Source of the DNA: Clavibacter sp. A6099
GTDB taxonomy: Bacteria > Actinomycetota > Actinomycetes > Actinomycetales > Microbacteriaceae
Direction of reading: 5' to 3'
Length of the DNA stretch: 64,000 nt
NCBI RefSeq assembly: GCF_021919125.1
Contig: NZ_CP083439.1
Coordinates: 3,196,954-3,260,953 of the forward strand
The stretch's first letter is position 1, and each line of letters starts with the position of its first letter. The translations under genes and the position numbers were made by a program. Below, piece after piece: positions 41,872-52,210 of the stretch. The notes beneath the pieces were generated by a model. That model made no database searches and had not been told where the DNA came from. It saw only the letters and a list, made by a program, of their open reading frames with translations.

Positions 41872-42261
41872 ATGACGCGACCTGCCGGCCCCGCGACCAT
41901 GCAGATCGGCGAGCTCGCCGAGCGCACCGGCATGTCCCACCGCACGCTCCGCCATTACGACGAGACCGGCCTCCTGCGCCCGTCCGGCCGATCGGAGGGC
42001 GGCTTCCGCCTCTACACGGCCGACGACCTGGAGCGCCTCCTCCTCATCCGCCGGATGAAGCCGCTCGGCTTCTCGCTCGAGGAGATGGTGCGCCTGCTCG
42101 AGGTCACGGACGCCCTCGACGCCGCCGGGCCGGATGACGACATCGCCTCCCTGCGCGCGGACCTCGCCGCCTTCGTCGCCGACGCGGAGGAGCGCCGCCG
42201 TCGCCTGGCCGAGCACCTCGCCATGGCCGACGAGTTCCTCGACCGCCTCCGCGCCCGCTGA
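41872..42261 (+). CDS. MerR-family transcriptional regulator
   Basis: A 129-residue MerR regulator. The winged helix is MQIGELAERTGMSHRTLRHY followed by DETGLLRPSGRSEGGFRLYT, then the second HTH with LLLIRRMKPLGFSLEEMVRL. The remaining part is a long coiled-coil helix (ADAEERRRRLAEHLAMADEF). No metal-binding Cys cluster or effector domain follows, so the inducer is unknown. TGGAGG is 6 bases before the ATG at 41872. An upstream in-frame ATG at 41806 also has a GACAAT box and could give a longer form. Confidence 0.9.
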   Translation: MTRPAGPATMQIGELAERTGMSHRTLRHYDETGLLRPSGRSEGGFRLYTADDLERLLLIRRMKPLGFSLEEMVRLLEVTDALDAAGPDDDIASLRADLAAFVADAEERRRRLAEHLAMADEFLDRLRAR

Positions 42262-42305
42262 CCCGGCCACCCGACCGCGCGGATCCCCCGCCCGACACCG
42301 CCTCG

Positions 42306-42311
42306 TACCAT
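42306..42311 (+). promoter_or_regulatory. -10 box TACCAT of a probable leaderless promoter
   Basis: TACCAT ends 6 bases before the GTG start of prfC. Confidence 0.45.
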
Positions 42312-42317
42312 GGGGAG

Positions 42318-43943
42318 GTGTCGACCATCACCCCTCCCCGCGCGCCCGCCTCGGCCTCCGCCTCCCCCGTGCTGCGCGAGGCGTCCCGCCGTCGCACCTT
42401 CGCCGTCATCTCCCACCCCGACGCGGGCAAGTCCACGCTCACGGAGGCACTGCTGCTGCACGCGCACGCCATCGGATCCGCGGGCGCGGTGCACGGCAAG
42501 CAGGGCCGGAAGTCCACGGTCTCCGACTGGATGGACATGGAGAAGGAGCGCGGCATCTCGGTGAGCTCCGCCGCGATCCAGTTCACCCACCGCGACACCG
42601 TCATGAACGTCGTCGACACCCCCGGCCACGCCGACTTCTCCGAGGACACCTACCGCGTCCTCTCCGCGGTGGACGCCGCGATCATGCTGGTCGACGCCTC
42701 CCGCGGGCTCGAGACCCAGACCATGAAGCTGTTCGAGGTGTGCCGCCAGCGCCGCATCCCGATCATCACCGTCATCAACAAGTGGGACCGCCCGGGCCGC
42801 GAGCCGCTCGACCTCATGGACGAGATCAAGGAGCGCACGGGCCTCCTCCCCACCCCGCTCACGTGGCCGGTCGGCGAGTCCGGCGCGTTCTTCGGCGTGG
42901 TCGACCGCTCCAGCGGCGAGTGCGTGCACTTCACGCGCACGGCCGGCGGCGCGAGCATCGCCCCCGAGACCCGCATGTCGCCCGACGAGGCGCTGGCCGC
43001 GGCCGGACCCGCCTGGACGAACGCGGTCGAGGAGAGCGAGCTCCTGCACGAGGAGGGCCAGGACCACGACGAGGAGTCGTTCCTCGCCCGGCGCACCACG
43101 CCCGTGCTCTTCGCGGCCGCCGTCCTCAACTTCGGCGTCACCCACATCCTCGATGCGCTCGACGCCATCGCCCCAGCCGCTCAGCCCCGGCCGGACGAGC
43201 AGGACCGCACGCGCCCCGTCGAGGAGGACTTCTCCGGCTTCGTCTTCAAGGTGCAGTCCGGGATGAACACCGCGCACCGCGACCGCCTCGCCTTCATGCG
43301 GATCTGCTCGGGCGTCTTCCACCGCGGCATGACCGTCACGCACGCCCAGACCGGCCGCCCCTTCGTCACCAAGTACGCGCAGCAGCTCTTCGGCCGCGAG
43401 CGCTCCACCGTCGACGACGCGTATCCGGGCGACGTCGTCGGCCTCGTGAACGCGTCCAACATCCGCGTGGGCGACACGCTCTTCGACGGCGCACCCGTCA
43501 CGTTCCCGCGCCTCCCGCAGTTCGCGCCCGAGCTCTTCCGCGTCGTGCGTTCGAAGGACACGAGCACGCACAAGCAGTTCCGCAAGGGCATCGAGCAGCT
43601 GGATCACGAGGGTGTAATCCAGGTGATGCGCTCCGACCTCCGCGGCGACCAGGCCCCCGTCCTCGGCGCGGTCGGCCCCATGCAGTTCGAGGTCGTCGTC
43701 GAGCGCATGACGAACGAGTTCCGCGCGCCGCTGCGCATGGAGCCGCTCGAGTACCAGGTGGCCCGGATCACCGACGCCGCCTCGGCGCCGGCCCTCGCGA
43801 AGACCATCGGCGTCGAGGTGCTCGTGCGCTCCGACGGCACGCACATCGCCCTCATCACCACCCCGTGGCGCTTGAAGGCGATCCAGCGCGACAGCCCCGA
43901 GCTCACCCTCGTCGACGCGGCGACGGCCCTCCCGGACGCGTGA
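42318..43943 (+). CDS. prfC: Peptide chain release factor 3
   Basis: A 541-residue translational GTPase that recycles release factors 1 and 2. GTPase motifs are SHPDAGKSTLTEAL (G1), RGISVSSAAIQF (G2), DTPGHADFSEDTYR (G3) and NKWDRPGREPLDLM (G4). The SGFVFKVQSGMN and MHRDRLAFMRICSG-like segment (AHRDRLAFMRICSG) start the RF3-specific beta-barrel domain. The C-terminal LEYQVARITDAA completes the RF3 fold. GTG start with a leaderless promoter. RF3 is not universal, so its presence is worth recording. Confidence 0.95.
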   Translation: MSTITPPRAPASASASPVLREASRRRTFAVISHPDAGKSTLTEALLLHAHAIGSAGAVHGKQGRKSTVSDWMDMEKERGISVSSAAIQFTHRDTVMNVVDTPGHADFSEDTYRVLSAVDAAIMLVDASRGLETQTMKLFEVCRQRRIPIITVINKWDRPGREPLDLMDEIKERTGLLPTPLTWPVGESGAFFGVVDRSSGECVHFTRTAGGASIAPETRMSPDEALAAAGPAWTNAVEESELLHEEGQDHDEESFLARRTTPVLFAAAVLNFGVTHILDALDAIAPAAQPRPDEQDRTRPVEEDFSGFVFKVQSGMNTAHRDRLAFMRICSGVFHRGMTVTHAQTGRPFVTKYAQQLFGRERSTVDDAYPGDVVGLVNASNIRVGDTLFDGAPVTFPRLPQFAPELFRVVRSKDTSTHKQFRKGIEQLDHEGVIQVMRSDLRGDQAPVLGAVGPMQFEVVVERMTNEFRAPLRMEPLEYQVARITDAASAPALAKTIGVEVLVRSDGTHIALITTPWRLKAIQRDSPELTLVDAATALPDA

Positions 43944-43959
43944 TCTCGAGGATTCGCGC

Positions 43960-44433
43960 GTGACCCCCTCACCCGGTCACGGGCCTTCGCTTGGCTCCTC
44001 CGGCACTGCAGCCGTGACCACCTTGGCCGATCACCGCACCTCCGTCGAGGCCGCTCCCGTCGGCGGACCGGCGATGGAGTCCCCTGCCATCCCCCGGGAC
44101 ACGACCACGGACGTCGATGCCGTCGTCGTCCGCGGCCCGGCGATCGACGCCGAGACCCGCTGCGTCCACTACGGCTCCGCGCTCGACGTGGTCGCCCTCC
44201 GCGCTCCGTGCTGCGACGCGTGGTACCCGTGCCACCTCTGCCACGCGGACGTCGCCGACCACCCGCTGGAAGTGATCCTCCGCTCGGCCCACCACCTGCC
44301 GGCCGCGCTCTGCGGCGTCTGCCGCGCCACGATGTCCGTGCCCGAGTACCTCGCGGCGGACGCCTGCCCGAGCTGCGGCGCCGCGTTCAACCCCGGCTGT
44401 GCTGCGCACGCTCACCTCTACTTCGCGCCCTGA
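43960..44433 (+). CDS. CHY-type zinc-finger protein
   Basis: A 157-residue protein. The first 65 residues are low-complexity Pro/Ser/Thr/Val and may not all be translated. The rest carries RCVHYGSALDVVALRAPCCD, then WYPCHLCHADVADHPLEV, then CGVCRATMSV, then CPSCGAAFNPGCAAHAHLYF. This Cys/His array is the CHY zinc finger binding two to three zinc ions. Role unknown in bacteria; it may bind metal or redox-active proteins. The start is GTG 43960 with a GAGGAT box 6 bases upstream, but internal starts are possible. It follows prfC by 16 bases. Confidence 0.75.
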   Translation: MTPSPGHGPSLGSSGTAAVTTLADHRTSVEAAPVGGPAMESPAIPRDTTTDVDAVVVRGPAIDAETRCVHYGSALDVVALRAPCCDAWYPCHLCHADVADHPLEVILRSAHHLPAALCGVCRATMSVPEYLAADACPSCGAAFNPGCAAHAHLYFAP

Positions 44434-44567
44434 CTGGGACCCGCGCCGGAGCCGCGCCTCGATCCGTCGGTCCGCGCGGTCGCTCGCCAGGGGCGCCGGT
44501 TGCACCGCCGCGCGCCGGACGAGCGGCACCTCCGCGGGCGTCTCCGCCCGACGTGGTAGCCCTCCGG

Positions 44568-45947
<1,380 letters not shown>

Positions 45948-46116
45948 GTGCGGCTCCCCTCGGTCGGCTGGGCGGATGCGCCCGCACGACCGTTCTAGCT
46001 CGGACCTCCGACACCGCTCAGACGACGTCGGCCGGACCGCTGACGGGTCCTCCGCGACCCGTTGGACGGGCGCTGCCCCACGATATGGATCCGGTCCGGC
46101 CAGGACCAAATGCCCC

Positions 46117-46180
46117 TGTGGACGAGACTGTGGACAAAGTGGGCGAAACGCCGGGGATCGTGTGGACTACCTGGGGACAA
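46117..46180 (+). promoter_or_regulatory. Cluster of four DnaA-box-like sites
   Basis: Relative to the actinobacterial box TTGTCCACA (reverse strand TGTGGACAA) the sites are TGTGGACGA (46117-46125, 8/9), TGTGGACAA (46129-46137, 9/9), TGTGGACTA (46161-46169, 8/9) and TGGGGACAA (46172-46180, 8/9). All face the same way, in two pairs spaced 12 and 11 bases apart. Weaker matches follow at 46184, 46252 and 46307. Confidence 0.7.
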
Positions 46181-46355
46181 GCCTGTGCACTACTGAGTTT
46201 TTTCTGGTCTGAATCCCGTGCTGACCAGGCCTGGAGTTCTCCCCCACCGATGTGGGAAAACTAGTCTGCACCAGGGCTTGAGAGTTCGTCTGCTAGAGCC
46301 GGGCCTGTGGATGGGACTGGGGATCCAGAGGCCTCTGACCGGCTGGTTAACCGTC

Positions 46356-46390
46356 GATGGCGGTGGGCTCCATGAGCCCACCGCCATCGA
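46356..46390 (-). terminator. Strong hairpin terminator after rplI
   Basis: A perfect 16-bp stem CGATGGCGGTGGGCTC / GAGCCCACCGCCATCG with a 3-base loop, 12 bases downstream of the rplI stop. It ends the rpsF-ssb-rpsR-rplI transcript. Confidence 0.88.
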
Positions 46391-46402
46391 TCTCGTGCTG
46401 CG

Positions 46403-46855
46403 TTACTTCGCGGCGACGACCTGCAGGCTGATCGTGGCGACGATGTCGTCACGGAGCCGGATCGTGGCCTCGTGGTTCCCCGTGGCCTTGATGGCGTTGG
46501 GGATCTCGATCTTGCGCTTGTCGACCTGGCCGATGCCGGACTCCTCGACCGCCTTGGCGATGTCGGACGTCTTGACGGAGCCGAAGAGGCGCCCGCCCTG
46601 ACCGGCCTTGACGGTGAGCTTGACGATCTTGGCCTCGAGGCGGCTCTTGAGGTCCTGCGCCTCCTCGATGGTCGCGTGCTCGCGAGCGGCACGCGCTGCC
46701 TTGATCTGCTCGATCTGCTTCTCGCCGCCGCGGCTCCAGATGACCGCGAAGCCCTGGGGCACGAGGTAGTTGCGGGAGAACCCGTTCTTGACCTCGACGA
46801 CGTCTCCGGGGGAACCGAGGCCGGAGACCTCGGTCGTGAGGATCACTTTCGACAT
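46403..46855 (-). CDS. rplI: 50S ribosomal protein L9
   Basis: A 150-residue two-domain L9. The N-terminal domain reads [20 protein letters not shown] then [20 protein letters not shown], followed by the long connecting helix rich in Ala and Arg. The C-terminal domain includes [20 protein letters not shown]. Last gene of the rpsF operon, with a strong terminator. Confidence 0.96.
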
Positions 46856-46866
46856 TCCATTACCCC

Positions 46867-47130
46867 TTAACGGCCAGAGCCGGCGTAGGGGAGAAGTGCC
46901 ATCTCGCGCGCGTTCTTGACTGCGCGCGCGATGAGGCGCTGCTCCTGCACCGAGACACCGGTGATGCGACGAGCGCGGATCTTTCCCCGCTCGGAGATGA
47001 ACTTGCGGAGGGTGGCGACATCCTTGTAGTCGATGACGCCGACGCGGATGGACTTCGCCGGGGCGGCGTTCTTGCCGCCCTTGGCTCCGCGGAGAGGCTT
47101 GCGGCGGTCGCCGCTGCTCTTTCCAGCCAT
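46867..47130 (-). CDS. rpsR: 30S ribosomal protein S18
   Basis: An 87-residue S18 with basic N-terminus ([20 protein letters not shown]) and core [20 protein letters not shown] then [20 protein letters not shown]. It has no Cys, so it does not bind zinc. It pairs with S6 on the ribosome, and S6:S18 may bind the leader RNA of this operon. Spacing to ssb is 36 bases. Confidence 0.96.
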
Positions 47131-47166
47131 GATTCTTCCTGTCTTTCGTACGTAGTGCGACGAGCC

Positions 47167-47721
47167 CTAGAAGGGCGTCTCGTCGTTGAAGTTGCCGGGG
47201 TTGGACCAGCCGCCGTCGCCGCCGCCGGAGTTGCCGCCCGAGCTCGCGGGTGTGCCCCACGGCTCCTCGGCCACCTGCTGCTGCTGGGGCTGTCCGCCGC
47301 CGAACTGGCCACGGCCACCGCCGCCGGAGTTGCCCCCGCCGCCGTTGCCGCCGCCGCCGGCCGCGCGCGTGACCTGAGCGGTCGCGTAGCGGAGCGAGGG
47401 GCCGATCTCGTCGACCTCGAGCTCGATGGAGGTGCGCTTCTCGCCCTCCTTCGTCTCGTACGACCGCTGCTTGAGGCGGCCGGTCGCGACGACACGCGAG
47501 CCCTTGGTGAGCGAGGACGCCACGTGCTCGGCGAACTCGCGCCACACGCTCGCACGGAGGAAGAGGGCGTCGCCGTCCTTCCAGTCGTTGCTCGCGCGGT
47601 CGAAGGACCTCGGCGTGGAGGCGATGGTGAAGTTGGCTACCGCCAGCCCGTTCTGCGTGTAACGCAGCTCCGGATCACTGGTGAGGTTGCCCACGACCGT
47701 GATGATGGTTTCGCCGGCCAT
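47167..47721 (-). CDS. ssb: Single-stranded DNA-binding protein
   Basis: A 184-residue SSB. The OB fold covers residues 1-115: [20 protein letters not shown], then [21 protein letters not shown] Gly/Asn/Gln-rich linker (about 120-165) follows. The acidic tip reads NFNDETPF, a variant of the DDxPF tail that binds replication and repair proteins. Located between rpsF and rpsR, as in most bacteria. Confidence 0.96.
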
Positions 47722-47724
47722 CGA

Positions 47725-48189
47725 CTACTCCCCGGTCTTCTCGCTGGAAGCAGCCTGCGCTGCCGGCTTGCCGGGCGTCGCCGGAGCGGCGTCCGTGGCG
47801 GGCGCCTGGGGCGCGGCGTCTGCGGCCTTGGACGTGGCGGCTGCCTTGCGGGCGGCCTTCTCGTCGGCGAGCTTGCGAGCGGACGCGACCATGGCCATGG
47901 CCTCCTCGGCACGCAGCACCTTGGTGCGCATGACGGCCTCGGACAGACCCAGCTGGCGGTCGAGCTCCTGCGTGGCCTCGCTCGTGGCGGTGAGCTGGAC
48001 GACGGCGTAGATGCCCTCGTTCTTCTTGTTGATCTCGTACGCCAGTCGACGACGGCCCCAGACGTCGACGTTGTCGACGGTGCCACCGCTGGTGCGGATG
48101 ACGTTGAGGAACTTGTCGAGACTGGGAGCGACGGTGCGCTCATCGATCTCGGGATCCAGGATCACCATGAGTTCGTACTGATGCGTCAC
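47725..48189 (-). CDS. rpsF: 30S ribosomal protein S6 with extended C-terminal tail
   Basis: A 154-residue S6. The core domain is residues 1-95: [20 protein letters not shown], then [21 protein letters not shown] roughly 55-residue Ala/Pro/Lys tail follows, longer than in E. coli. The GTG at 48189 is preceded by an extended AAGGAGGTGG site 7 bases upstream. That site is predicted to be sequestered in the leader structure described at 48197-48240. Confidence 0.95.
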   Translation of the reverse strand: MTHQYELMVILDPEIDERTVAPSLDKFLNVIRTSGGTVDNVDVWGRRRLAYEINKKNEGIYAVVQLTATSEATQELDRQLGLSEAVMRTKVLRAEEAMAMVASARKLADEKAARKAAATSKAADAAPQAPATDAAPATPGKPAAQAASSEKTGE

Positions 48190-48196
48190 TAACCCA

Positions 48197-48240
48197 CCTC
48201 CTTCGGACTTGAACGGTCGCAGACGATCTGCGACAGGAGG
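48197..48240 (-). promoter_or_regulatory. Candidate S6:S18-responsive leader sequestering the rpsF ribosome binding site
   Basis: On the minus strand CCTCCT (48240-48235) can pair with AGGAGG (48202-48197), which is the rpsF Shine-Dalgarno. Immediately inside is a perfect hairpin GTCGCAGA-TCG-TCTGCGAC (48216-48234). The 3' side then has an unpaired stretch beginning with CCG. A CCG-bearing bulge beside a hairpin is the feature recognised by the S6:S18 pair in known leaders. The match is structural, read by eye. Confidence 0.6.
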
Positions 48241-48352
48241 GTATGTGCATCTGTCCGCGCGGGGCAGGGGAATCCCGTTGCCGGGCGGACAACCTCGCAA
48301 GACTACCGGATGGGGAGGAGTCGCACCAGGCCGCGGGTCGGGGCCGAGCGGA

Positions 48353-49783
48353 TCAGCCCTGCTCGGCCGCCCACCACGCGACGAGGCGGCGCTCGGCCTC
48401 CTCCGCGGGGAGGGGGCCCTCGTCGAGGCGCAGCTCGAGCAGGAAGCGGTAGGCCCGGCCGACGACCGGTCCGGGCGGCACGTCGAGGATCCGCATGATG
48501 GCCTCGCCGTCGAGGTCGGGGCGCACCGCCGCCATCTCCTCCTGCTCGGCGAGCTCGGCGATGCGGGTCTCGAGGTCGTCGTAGGCGAATCCGAGGCGGT
48601 CGGCCTTGCGGCGGTTCTGCGTCGTGACGTCGGCGCGGGTCAGCATGTGCAGCCGCTCGAGCTCGGGACCCGCGTCGCGCACGTAGCGACGGACGGCCGA
48701 GTCGGTCCAGCCGCCCTCGGTGTAGCCGAAGAAGCGGAGGTGCAGCTCGATGAGGCGCGCGACCGACGCGATCGTGTCGTTGTCGAAGCGGAGCGCGCGG
48801 AGCCGGCGCTTGGCCATCTTGGATCCGACGACGTCGTGGTGGTGGAAGGTGACGACCCCGCCCGGCTCTAGCCGGCGCGTGGACGGCTTGCCGATGTCGT
48901 GGAGGAGCGCGGCGAGGCGGAGGACGAGATCCGGCGCGTCGCCCGGGTGGCGGGAGCGCTCGTGGTCGATGGCCTGGTCGAGCACCTGGAGGGAGTGCTG
49001 GTAGACGTCCTTGTGACGGTGGTGCTCGTCCGCCTCCAGCTTCATCGCCGGCAGCTCGGGGAGCACGTGGTCGGCCAGGCCGCCCTCGACGAGCAGGTCG
49101 AGGCCGGCGCGCGGCTCGGGGGTGCGCAGCAGCTTGGAGAGCTCGTCGCTCACGCGCTCGACGGAGATGTCGAGGATCCGCGGGGCCATGTCGCGGATGG
49201 CGGCGAGCGCGGCGTCGTCGAGCCGGAAGCCGAGCTGCGAGGCGAAGCGGACGGCGCGCATCATGCGGAGCGGGTCGTCGCCGAACGAGACCTCGGGGGC
49301 GACGGGCGTGCGGAGCACCTGGGCGAGGAGGTCGTCGATGCCACCGGACGGATCCACCAGCACCACCTGCGGCAGGCGCACGGCGAGCGCGTTCACCGTG
49401 AAGTCGCGGCGCACGAGGTCCTCCTCGAGCGACGAGCCGAACTCGACCTCGGGCTTCCGGGAGACGCCGTCGTACTGGTCGGTGCGGTAGGTCGTGATCT
49501 CGACCTGCTCCCCCTTGATGCGCGCGCCGATGGTCCCGAAGGCGCGGCCGATGTCCCAGTGGGCGTCGGCGACGGGCTTCACGATCTCGAGGATGCGATC
49601 CGGGCGCGCGTCCGTGGTGAGGTCGAGGTCGGTCGCGTCGCGGCCGAGGAACGCGTCGCGCACGGGGCCGCCGACGAGGGCGAGCTCGTGACCCGCCTCG
49701 TGGAAGGCGCGCGCGAGCACGGCGACCGGGGGCGATGCGGCCAGCTCGCGGAGACGCTCGAGGGCCTGTGCGACGCTGTGCAT
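48353..49783 (-). CDS. CCA-adding tRNA nucleotidyltransferase
   Basis: A 476-residue class II enzyme that adds or repairs the CCA end of tRNAs. Motif A is [12 protein letters not shown] then DLDLTT with the metal-binding Asp pair. [10 protein letters not shown] and [12 protein letters not shown] are the B and D motifs. The C-terminal part holds an HD domain ([29 protein letters not shown]). The HD domain is typical of actinobacterial and enterobacterial forms and can carry phosphohydrolase activity. A TAGACT box lies 8 bases before the ATG. Confidence 0.94.
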   Translation of the reverse strand: MHSVAQALERLRELAASPPVAVLARAFHEAGHELALVGGPVRDAFLGRDATDLDLTTDARPDRILEIVKPVADAHWDIGRAFGTIGARIKGEQVEITTYRTDQYDGVSRKPEVEFGSSLEEDLVRRDFTVNALAVRLPQVVLVDPSGGIDDLLAQVLRTPVAPEVSFGDDPLRMMRAVRFASQLGFRLDDAALAAIRDMAPRILDISVERVSDELSKLLRTPEPRAGLDLLVEGGLADHVLPELPAMKLEADEHHRHKDVYQHSLQVLDQAIDHERSRHPGDAPDLVLRLAALLHDIGKPSTRRLEPGGVVTFHHHDVVGSKMAKRRLRALRFDNDTIASVARLIELHLRFFGYTEGGWTDSAVRRYVRDAGPELERLHMLTRADVTTQNRRKADRLGFAYDDLETRIAELAEQEEMAAVRPDLDGEAIMRILDVPPGPVVGRAYRFLLELRLDEGPLPAEEAERRLVAWWAAEQG

Positions 49784-49791
49784 GGTCGGAC

Positions 49792-49797
49792 AGTCTA
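49792..49797 (-). promoter_or_regulatory. -10 box TAGACT of a probable leaderless promoter
   Basis: Minus-strand TAGACT lies 8 bases before the ATG at 49783. Confidence 0.5.
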
Positions 49798-49864
49798 CGG
49801 CGGGACGACGCCGGGCTTCCGGCGTCCACGGCGAGCGCACACGGGCCGCGCGGGGCCAGCCATT

Positions 49865-49870
49865 TAGAAT
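49865..49870 (+). promoter_or_regulatory. -10 box TAGAAT of a probable leaderless promoter
   Basis: TAGAAT ends 6 bases before the ATG at 49877. It shares the divergent gap with the tRNA nucleotidyltransferase promoter. Confidence 0.55.
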
Positions 49871-49876
49871 CGCCAG

Positions 49877-52174
49877 ATGCACGCCGCGCCTCGACACGAC
49901 GCCGGCCACACCCGCACGGACAGAGCCCTCCGGCTGATCCGGCGATCCGCTCGACGCACGATCTCCACCCTCGTGTGCGTCACGGTCGCCGCCGGGACGC
50001 TCGCCGCCGGGACGGTCGCGGGTCCGTCGACCCCGGCGCACGCGGCCACCGACGGCGTCACGCTCACCGTCACGCCCGCGGCCGAGGGGATCCTCACGCC
50101 CGGCCAGGACCTCGCCGTCACAGTGTCCGTCGTCAACGCGACGGAGGCCGCGGTGCCGTCCGGGCGCATCGACCTCGACCTCAACCGCACCGTCCTCGAC
50201 ACCCGCACGAAGATCGACGGCTGGCTCGACACCGCGTCGACCGAGGCGAACTCGCGCACCGGCCCGCGGATCGGCCGCGCCGACACCCCGGAGGTGCCCG
50301 CGGGCGGCACGGTCGACGTGGCCATCACGGTGCCGTCGGCGACCGTGGCCCTGCAGGGCAGCCGGGGCGGGTTCGGGCCGCGCGGGCTCACGGCGGAGCT
50401 CGATGCCGGCGGCGCTGACGTCGCGACGGGACGCGGTGCGGTCGTCTGGAGCCCCGGCGCGGATCCGGCGCCCACGCCCGTCGCGGCCGTCATGCCGCTC
50501 ACCGTCCCCCCGAGCGCGTCGGACTTCATCGACGCCGAGGCCCTCGCGACCTACACGGCGGCGGGCGGCACTCTCACGCGCCAGCTCGACGCGGTCTACG
50601 GCCGGCCCGTCGCGGTGGGCATCGACCCGCGGATCATCGCGTCCATCCGGATCCTCGGCGCCGACGCCCCCGCGTCCGCCGTCGAGTGGCTGCAGCGCCT
50701 CCGCGAGATCCCGAACGAGACCTTCGCGCTGGCATGGGCGGACGCCGACGTCGCCGTGCAGGCGCAGGCGGGGGCCGCGACGCTCCTCGCGCCCACGGAC
50801 GCCTCCTACGCCGTGCGGGCGAGCCGGTTCGCGGCGCCGGGCTCGACGCCCGCGCCGTCCCCGAGCTCGACGCCCAGCGAGACCCCCACGGCCGCGGAGT
50901 CCCCCGCCGCCAGCGGCATGCGCGGTGGATCCGCCATCGCCGGCGCCGCGACCGCCGCCCCCGCCGAGACGCCCGCTCCCTCCTCCAGTCCCGAGCCGAG
51001 CCCCACGCCATCGGCGCCGGTGCTGGCCCCCGCGCCGAGCCTCGCCGACCTGACCGCCTGGGACCACACGATCTCCGGCGTCTCCTGGCCGGCCGCGGGC
51101 ACCGTGACCTCGGGCGACCTCGGGGTTCTCGCCGCCAGCGGCACCACCACGGCGATCCTCGGGAGCGGCGACGTGCAGTCCACGGGATCCGCGTCCGTCG
51201 CCGCGACCGGGACGATCGGCGACACGACCGTGCTCGTGACCGACGCCCGTGTCTCCGCCCTCGTCGACCAGGCGCTCTCCGCGGAGACGGACGAGGCCTT
51301 CGGGATCGCGCTGGCCCAGCTCTCGGCGACCCTCGCGGCCGACGCGCGCGCGGCCGACGGCCACGTGGTCGTGGCGGGTCTCGAGCGCGGCTGGGCGGCC
51401 TCCGGCGGACGGCTGGGACAGCTGCTCGACGCGATCCAGGGACTCCCCTTCAGCGACACCGCGCAGCTGGGCGCCGCCTTCGCCACCGCGCCCGTGCCGC
51501 TGCAGGTCGTGGATCACCCGGAGGACGCCACGCGGGTCCAGCGCGTCGCCGACGCGATGTCGCTCGAGGCGCAGGTCGACGCGTTCGCCAAGGCGGTCGA
51601 ACGCCCCGAGCTCATCACCGGCCAGCAGCGGATGCTGCTCCTCGCGACGCTCTCGAACCGCTGGCGCGACGACCCGGATGGACTGGTGACCATCCAAGAC
51701 GGTTACACGGCGCAGGCGGACGCGCTGCTGGGTTCGGTCGCCATCACCACCCGTCAGAACACCGTCATCAGCGACACGACGAGCCTCCTCGTCAACGTCA
51801 GCAACGAGCTCGACCAGCCCGTCACGGTGCGGCTGTCGATCATCGCCGGCAGCGGCCGGATCCGCGTCGACGGCTCCGCGCTCGTCACGGTCCCGGCGCA
51901 CGGCAGCGCATCGGCCCGCCCGCCCATCACCTCCATCTCCAACGGCGACGTCGTGGTCACCGCGCGGCTGACCACCCAAGACGGTTCCGTCCAGATCGGC
52001 GAGAGCGCGCCCGTCGAGCTCTTCATCCGGGCCGGGTTCGAGGCCGTCGTCACGACGCTGTTCGTCGCCGCCGTCGCGCTCCTGTTCGGCTTCGGCCTGT
52101 TCCGCAGCATCCGCAAGCGCCGCCGCGCCCGTGCCCGGCAGCTCGCCGGCCTGCCCGAGGAGATCGATGACTGA
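49877..52174 (+). CDS. DUF6049-type envelope protein with C-terminal membrane anchor
   Basis: A 765-residue exported protein. A basic N-terminus and hydrophobic core (LVCVTVAAGTLAAGTVAGPS) ending AHAATDG form a signal peptide. The body has Ig-like beta domains (GVTLTVTPAAEGILTPGQDL), a Pro/Ser/Thr linker at about 315-390, and a C-terminal helix TLFVAAVALLFGFGLFRSIR followed by a basic tail ending LPEEIDD. This is the conserved actinobacterial neighbour of murJ between the cca and murJ genes and may help cell-wall precursor export, which is inference from conserved order. Expression appears leaderless. Confidence 0.82.
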   Translation: MHAAPRHDAGHTRTDRALRLIRRSARRTISTLVCVTVAAGTLAAGTVAGPSTPAHAATDGVTLTVTPAAEGILTPGQDLAVTVSVVNATEAAVPSGRIDLDLNRTVLDTRTKIDGWLDTASTEANSRTGPRIGRADTPEVPAGGTVDVAITVPSATVALQGSRGGFGPRGLTAELDAGGADVATGRGAVVWSPGADPAPTPVAAVMPLTVPPSASDFIDAEALATYTAAGGTLTRQLDAVYGRPVAVGIDPRIIASIRILGADAPASAVEWLQRLREIPNETFALAWADADVAVQAQAGAATLLAPTDASYAVRASRFAAPGSTPAPSPSSTPSETPTAAESPAASGMRGGSAIAGAATAAPAETPAPSSSPEPSPTPSAPVLAPAPSLADLTAWDHTISGVSWPAAGTVTSGDLGVLAASGTTTAILGSGDVQSTGSASVAATGTIGDTTVLVTDARVSALVDQALSAETDEAFGIALAQLSATLAADARAADGHVVVAGLERGWAASGGRLGQLLDAIQGLPFSDTAQLGAAFATAPVPLQVVDHPEDATRVQRVADAMSLEAQVDAFAKAVERPELITGQQRMLLLATLSNRWRDDPDGLVTIQDGYTAQADALLGSVAITTRQNTVISDTTSLLVNVSNELDQPVTVRLSIIAGSGRIRVDGSALVTVPAHGSASARPPITSISNGDVVVTARLTTQDGSVQIGESAPVELFIRAGFEAVVTTLFVAAVALLFGFGLFRSIRKRRRARARQLAGLPEEIDD

Positions 52175-52210
52175 CCGGATCGCGCCGCCCGCCCCCGGAT
52201 CGGACCCGGC

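Larger units (their letters stand above)
45948..46402. other. 455-base intergenic region between rplI and dnaB
   Basis: No gene is seen. From left to right it holds the dnaB leader with a TAGAAC box near 45992-45997 (minus strand), a DnaA-box cluster (46117-46180), a T-rich stretch, the short dyad CTGGTC/GACCAG (46205-46229) and the rplI terminator (46356-46390). The non-coding length and box density are unusual for this gene-dense window. Confidence 0.75.
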
